Part shown: positions 61,804-64,000 of the stretch, piece by piece | Layout: every line of letters starts with the position of its first letter | Numbering within the stretch: position 1 is the stretch's first letter | Assembly: GCF_051414115.1 (NCBI RefSeq) | Contig: NZ_JBLKNZ010000001.1 | Span: 2,294,001-2,358,000 of the forward strand | Direction of reading: 5' to 3' | Length of the DNA: 64,000 nt | Source of the DNA: Halovenus marina | GTDB taxonomy: Archaea > Halobacteriota > Halobacteria > Halobacteriales > Haloarculaceae | The notes under the pieces: generated by a model | What the model saw: only the letters and a program-made list of their open reading frames with translations | Database searches by the model: none | What the model was told of the DNA's origin: nothing | Position numbers and translations under genes: made by a program

Positions 61804-64000
61804 TTATCCCCGCCAGGCGCGGATAACCTCGCGCAACAGGCCGGTGCCGATGACGTCAGTCCGCCAGTCGTCGATTGCCGCCCGGAGGTGTCCGGTCGTG
61901 ACAGTACCGTCCTCGTTCTGGTAGTTCCCCAGCGAGGGGGCATCCTCGACAGTGACTGACGCCGACTCTCCGGAGCCGACCTGAACGACGTACGTCCCGT
62001 TTTCGGCGAAGACATACTCGAAGGAGACTGTCGCCGTCTCGTTCGCCGCCAGCGAAACGATCTGCGTGTCGACGGACTGTCCGTCGACCGACAGCGAGAC
62101 GTTCGTCCAGCCACTCCGACTGTCGGTGTTCGTGACCCGCCCGTTCACGATGACCGGTTCGCCCGTACGGGCTGTTGTCGGCGTGACGCTCGTCTCACCG
62201 ACCGTTCGGGCAACGGGCTCGGGGACTGCGACCGTTCCCACAGCGAGGTCCTCGACCGCGATATCGTACTCACCAGCGCCATCGAACGTTCGCTCGAAGG
62301 TGACAGTGACAGTCCCGTTCGGTTCGATGCCACGGTGTATCGACGTTCGCGATCCGTTGTTCACCGTCAGGTCCGGTGAGACCGTCCCCGAACGGTTTTC
62401 GTTGTTTTCGACTGTCGCGGTGACTGTGACGGTCTCGTCGGGGACGGCAGTGGCGTGACTGAGCGTCGTGTTCGTCACCGAAAACGTGACCGGATCGCGG
62501 ACGAAGACGTCACCGACTGGCCGGTCGTTGACGCCGACTTCGTAGGATCCGAACGTCTCAAAGTCGGGTTCGAACGTGACCTGTTCGACGCTGTCACCGG
62601 GCACTGAAACGGTTTGTGACGCAGTGGTCTCGCCATCGACGGTGAGGTTCGTCACAAACGCGCCAGTCGCCTCGCCAGTGTTTTCGAGTGTCACCGAGAC
62701 GGTTGCGTGTTCTGTCTTGTTTATGACGGATTTGTCGAGAGTCGTCTCCGCTATCGTGATATTGGCGGGTTCCAGAACAGTCAGATTCCCTGCCCGAACG
62801 CCATCGAACCCAACAGCGTACGTTCCCGGGTCGGAGTACGTCCGCGCAACCGAGATGTGTGCCGTCTCGCCTGCGGCGATCGTCTCCGTGGTTCGTCCGA
62901 CAGCGAGCCCATCAACGTCGATGGTCCCCTCGTAGGTTCCAGCTCTGTCGCCAACGTTCGTGACTGTCGCCGTCGTGGTTGCTGTCTCGCCCGCGACTAT
63001 CTCCGTCGGTTCAACTGTGGCATTAGTCACCTCGAAGGTTGCTGGCTGTTCGACAGTCAGCGTGCCAGCCGAGACGCCATCGAGTGCGATCGCGTACTCA
63101 CCACGGTCGGAGATCGACAACTCGAACGAGACAAGTTCCGACTCACCGGACGCAAGCGTGTACGTTTGTTGTTGTTCCGGCGTACCATCTACGGTCAGTG
63201 TCACGGTGTGAGTTGCCTCAGTATCACCCTCGTTTGTGAGCGTCCCGATCACGTTGATCGTCGCGTTTTCGAGCACAGTCGTCTCGGAGAGCGCCGTCTC
63301 AGTCACCGAGAACGAAGGGTCTGACAGGTCAGGATCCTTCTGTTCCAGCCAGGCGATCGCGGAAAACACGTCGATGATTCCCGACCCGTAGCGGGTGTCA
63401 CGCTCACCGGGCGGAACCGCAGACCCGTCGGGTTTGCTCGCAGTTGCTTCGAGTGCGTCGGCGATATCCTGTGGCGAGTGTGTGCGGGGAGTCGCCGACT
63501 GAATGAGCGCAACGGCACCAGAAACGTGCGGCGCTGCCATGCTCGTTCCGTGAGATTCCGACCACGATCCGCCCGGCACGGAACTCAATACCGCAGAACC
63601 AGGCGCGGAAACCGAGGGGACGACGTACTCGTCTGGCCACTCAGCGGGTGCCGATCCCCAGTCCCAGTCAGTCAGAATCTCCTCACCGCTCGAAAACTGG
63701 GCGATATTGCCAGTCGAATCTGACGCGCCGACACTCAGTACATCATAGACGTTCCCCGGAGAGGAACTCGTTCCCGCGCCGTCGTTGCCGATCGCGGCGA
63801 CGACAGTCACACCGTTTGCCTGAGCATTCTGAATCGGGTCGATAAATGCTGACCCGTACCCCTCCGCGCCCAGCGACATGCTGATCACGTCCGCATCGTT
63901 TTCGATCGCCCACTCCATACCACTCAAAATTGCCGCGAAGTATGCTTTCTTATCATCCGAAAAGACCTGCCCGTGCATCAGTTCAGCGTCTGGTGCGACG
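61804..64000 (-). CDS. Subtilisin-like serine protease, N-terminus outside window
   Basis: The frame is open to the right edge, entering with the subtilase sequence VAPDAELMHGQVF, so the signal, propeptide, Asp and His parts lie outside. Visible are DADVISMSLG, the oxyanion Asn in VVAAIGNDGAG and the nucleophile Ser in SHGTSMAAPHVSG. About 500 residues of tandem CARDB-like beta domains follow, each of about 90 residues. The C-terminus is the DWR domain (YQNEDGTVTTGHLRAAIDDW ... EVIRAWRG) seen in the two surface proteins to its left. It is an S8 (halolysin-like) secreted protease with a surface-binding extension. Confidence 0.9.
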   Translation of the reverse strand, partial: VAPDAELMHGQVFSDDKKAYFAAILSGMEWAIENDADVISMSLGAEGYGSAFIDPIQNAQANGVTVVAAIGNDGAGTSSSPGNVYDVLSVGASDSTGNIAQFSSGEEILTDWDWGSAPAEWPDEYVVPSVSAPGSAVLSSVPGGSWSESHGTSMAAPHVSGAVALIQSATPRTHSPQDIADALEATASKPDGSAVPPGERDTRYGSGIIDVFSAIAWLEQKDPDLSDPSFSVTETALSETTVLENATINVIGTLTNEGDTEATHTVTLTVDGTPEQQQTYTLASGESELVSFELSISDRGEYAIALDGVSAGTLTVEQPATFEVTNATVEPTEIVAGETATTTATVTNVGDRAGTYEGTIDVDGLAVGRTTETIAAGETAHISVARTYSDPGTYAVGFDGVRAGNLTVLEPANITIAETTLDKSVINKTEHATVSVTLENTGEATGAFVTNLTVDGETTASQTVSVPGDSVEQVTFEPDFETFGSYEVGVNDRPVGDVFVRDPVTFSVTNTTLSHATAVPDETVTVTATVENNENRSGTVSPDLTVNNGSRTSIHRGIEPNGTVTVTFERTFDGAGEYDIAVEDLAVGTVAVPEPVARTVGETSVTPTTARTGEPVIVNGRVTNTDSRSGWTNVSLSVDGQSVDTQIVSLAANETATVSFEYVFAENGTYVVQVGSGESASVTVEDAPSLGNYQNEDGTVTTGHLRAAIDDWRTDVIGTGLLREVIRAWRG

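Noticed and set aside
1..64000. CRISPR array or cas genes
   Set aside because: No regularly spaced repeats and no Cas motifs were seen in the window.

Overview
The window is haloarchaeal DNA. Most of it is GC-rich and codes for acidic proteins. It carries three tRNA genes, haloarchaeal housekeeping genes (diphthine synthase, Trm5-type tRNA methyltransferase, archaeosortase A) and S-layer type surface glycoproteins. The genus cannot be fixed from the sequence alone.

Bases 1 to about 26.35 kb are an integrated mobile element, clearly richer in A+T than the rest. Its right end is a tyrosine recombinase gene (25024-26148) lying against the 3' end of tRNA-Thr(GGT) (26349-26419). The left end is outside the window. 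The element carries: a partial HEPN-like gene; a coupling-type ATPase with a nuclease-like tail; a UPF0175/PIN toxin-antitoxin pair; several unrecognised genes; a DUF932-like gene with a striking leader hairpin; a four-gene block built round a second HerA/VirB4-like ATPase; a four-gene cassette centred on a QueC-like enzyme (14122-19710); two adjacent AbiE-like regulator/nucleotidyltransferase modules; and a Tat lipoprotein.

The best candidate for an undescribed system is the QueC-like cassette. Its order of transcription is: a 1067-residue membrane protein ending in a D...ExK nuclease-like motif; a small protein beginning Met-Gly-Ser, apparently from its own leaderless promoter; a small acidic protein; and the QueC-like enzyme. 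The last three genes overlap by a few bases. QueC-like enzymes occur in the Qat and type IV CBASS defence systems, but the other Qat genes (ATPase, TatD nuclease) and a CD-NTase are absent, so this looks like a different arrangement.

From 26.4 to 49.3 kb the window is ordinary chromosome: nadE, tRNA-Gly(CCC), an iron alcohol dehydrogenase-like enzyme, a DCC thioredoxin-like protein, a metallo-beta-lactamase fold protein, a GHL10-type glycosidase-like protein, a MoaB-like protein, a Nudix IPP-isomerase-like protein, carA, an enolase-superfamily epimerase, an aldo/keto reductase, an SDR, sufS, a decayed transposase next to a truncated pilin gene, DUF2150, a TatD-like protein, pstB without its transporter partners, small membrane proteins, two methyltransferases, tRNA-Thr(CGT) with tRNA-end-like repeats beside it, trm5 and dphB.

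From 49.3 kb to the right edge is a cell-surface block, all on the minus strand: archaeosortase A, an S-layer-like glycoprotein with a CTERM-like tail, a two-module surface protein, a 1755-residue surface protein with a beta-helix region, and a subtilisin-like protease cut by the window end. The last three share a C-terminal domain with paired AI-x-DWR / VI-x-x-WR motifs instead of a membrane-anchor tail.
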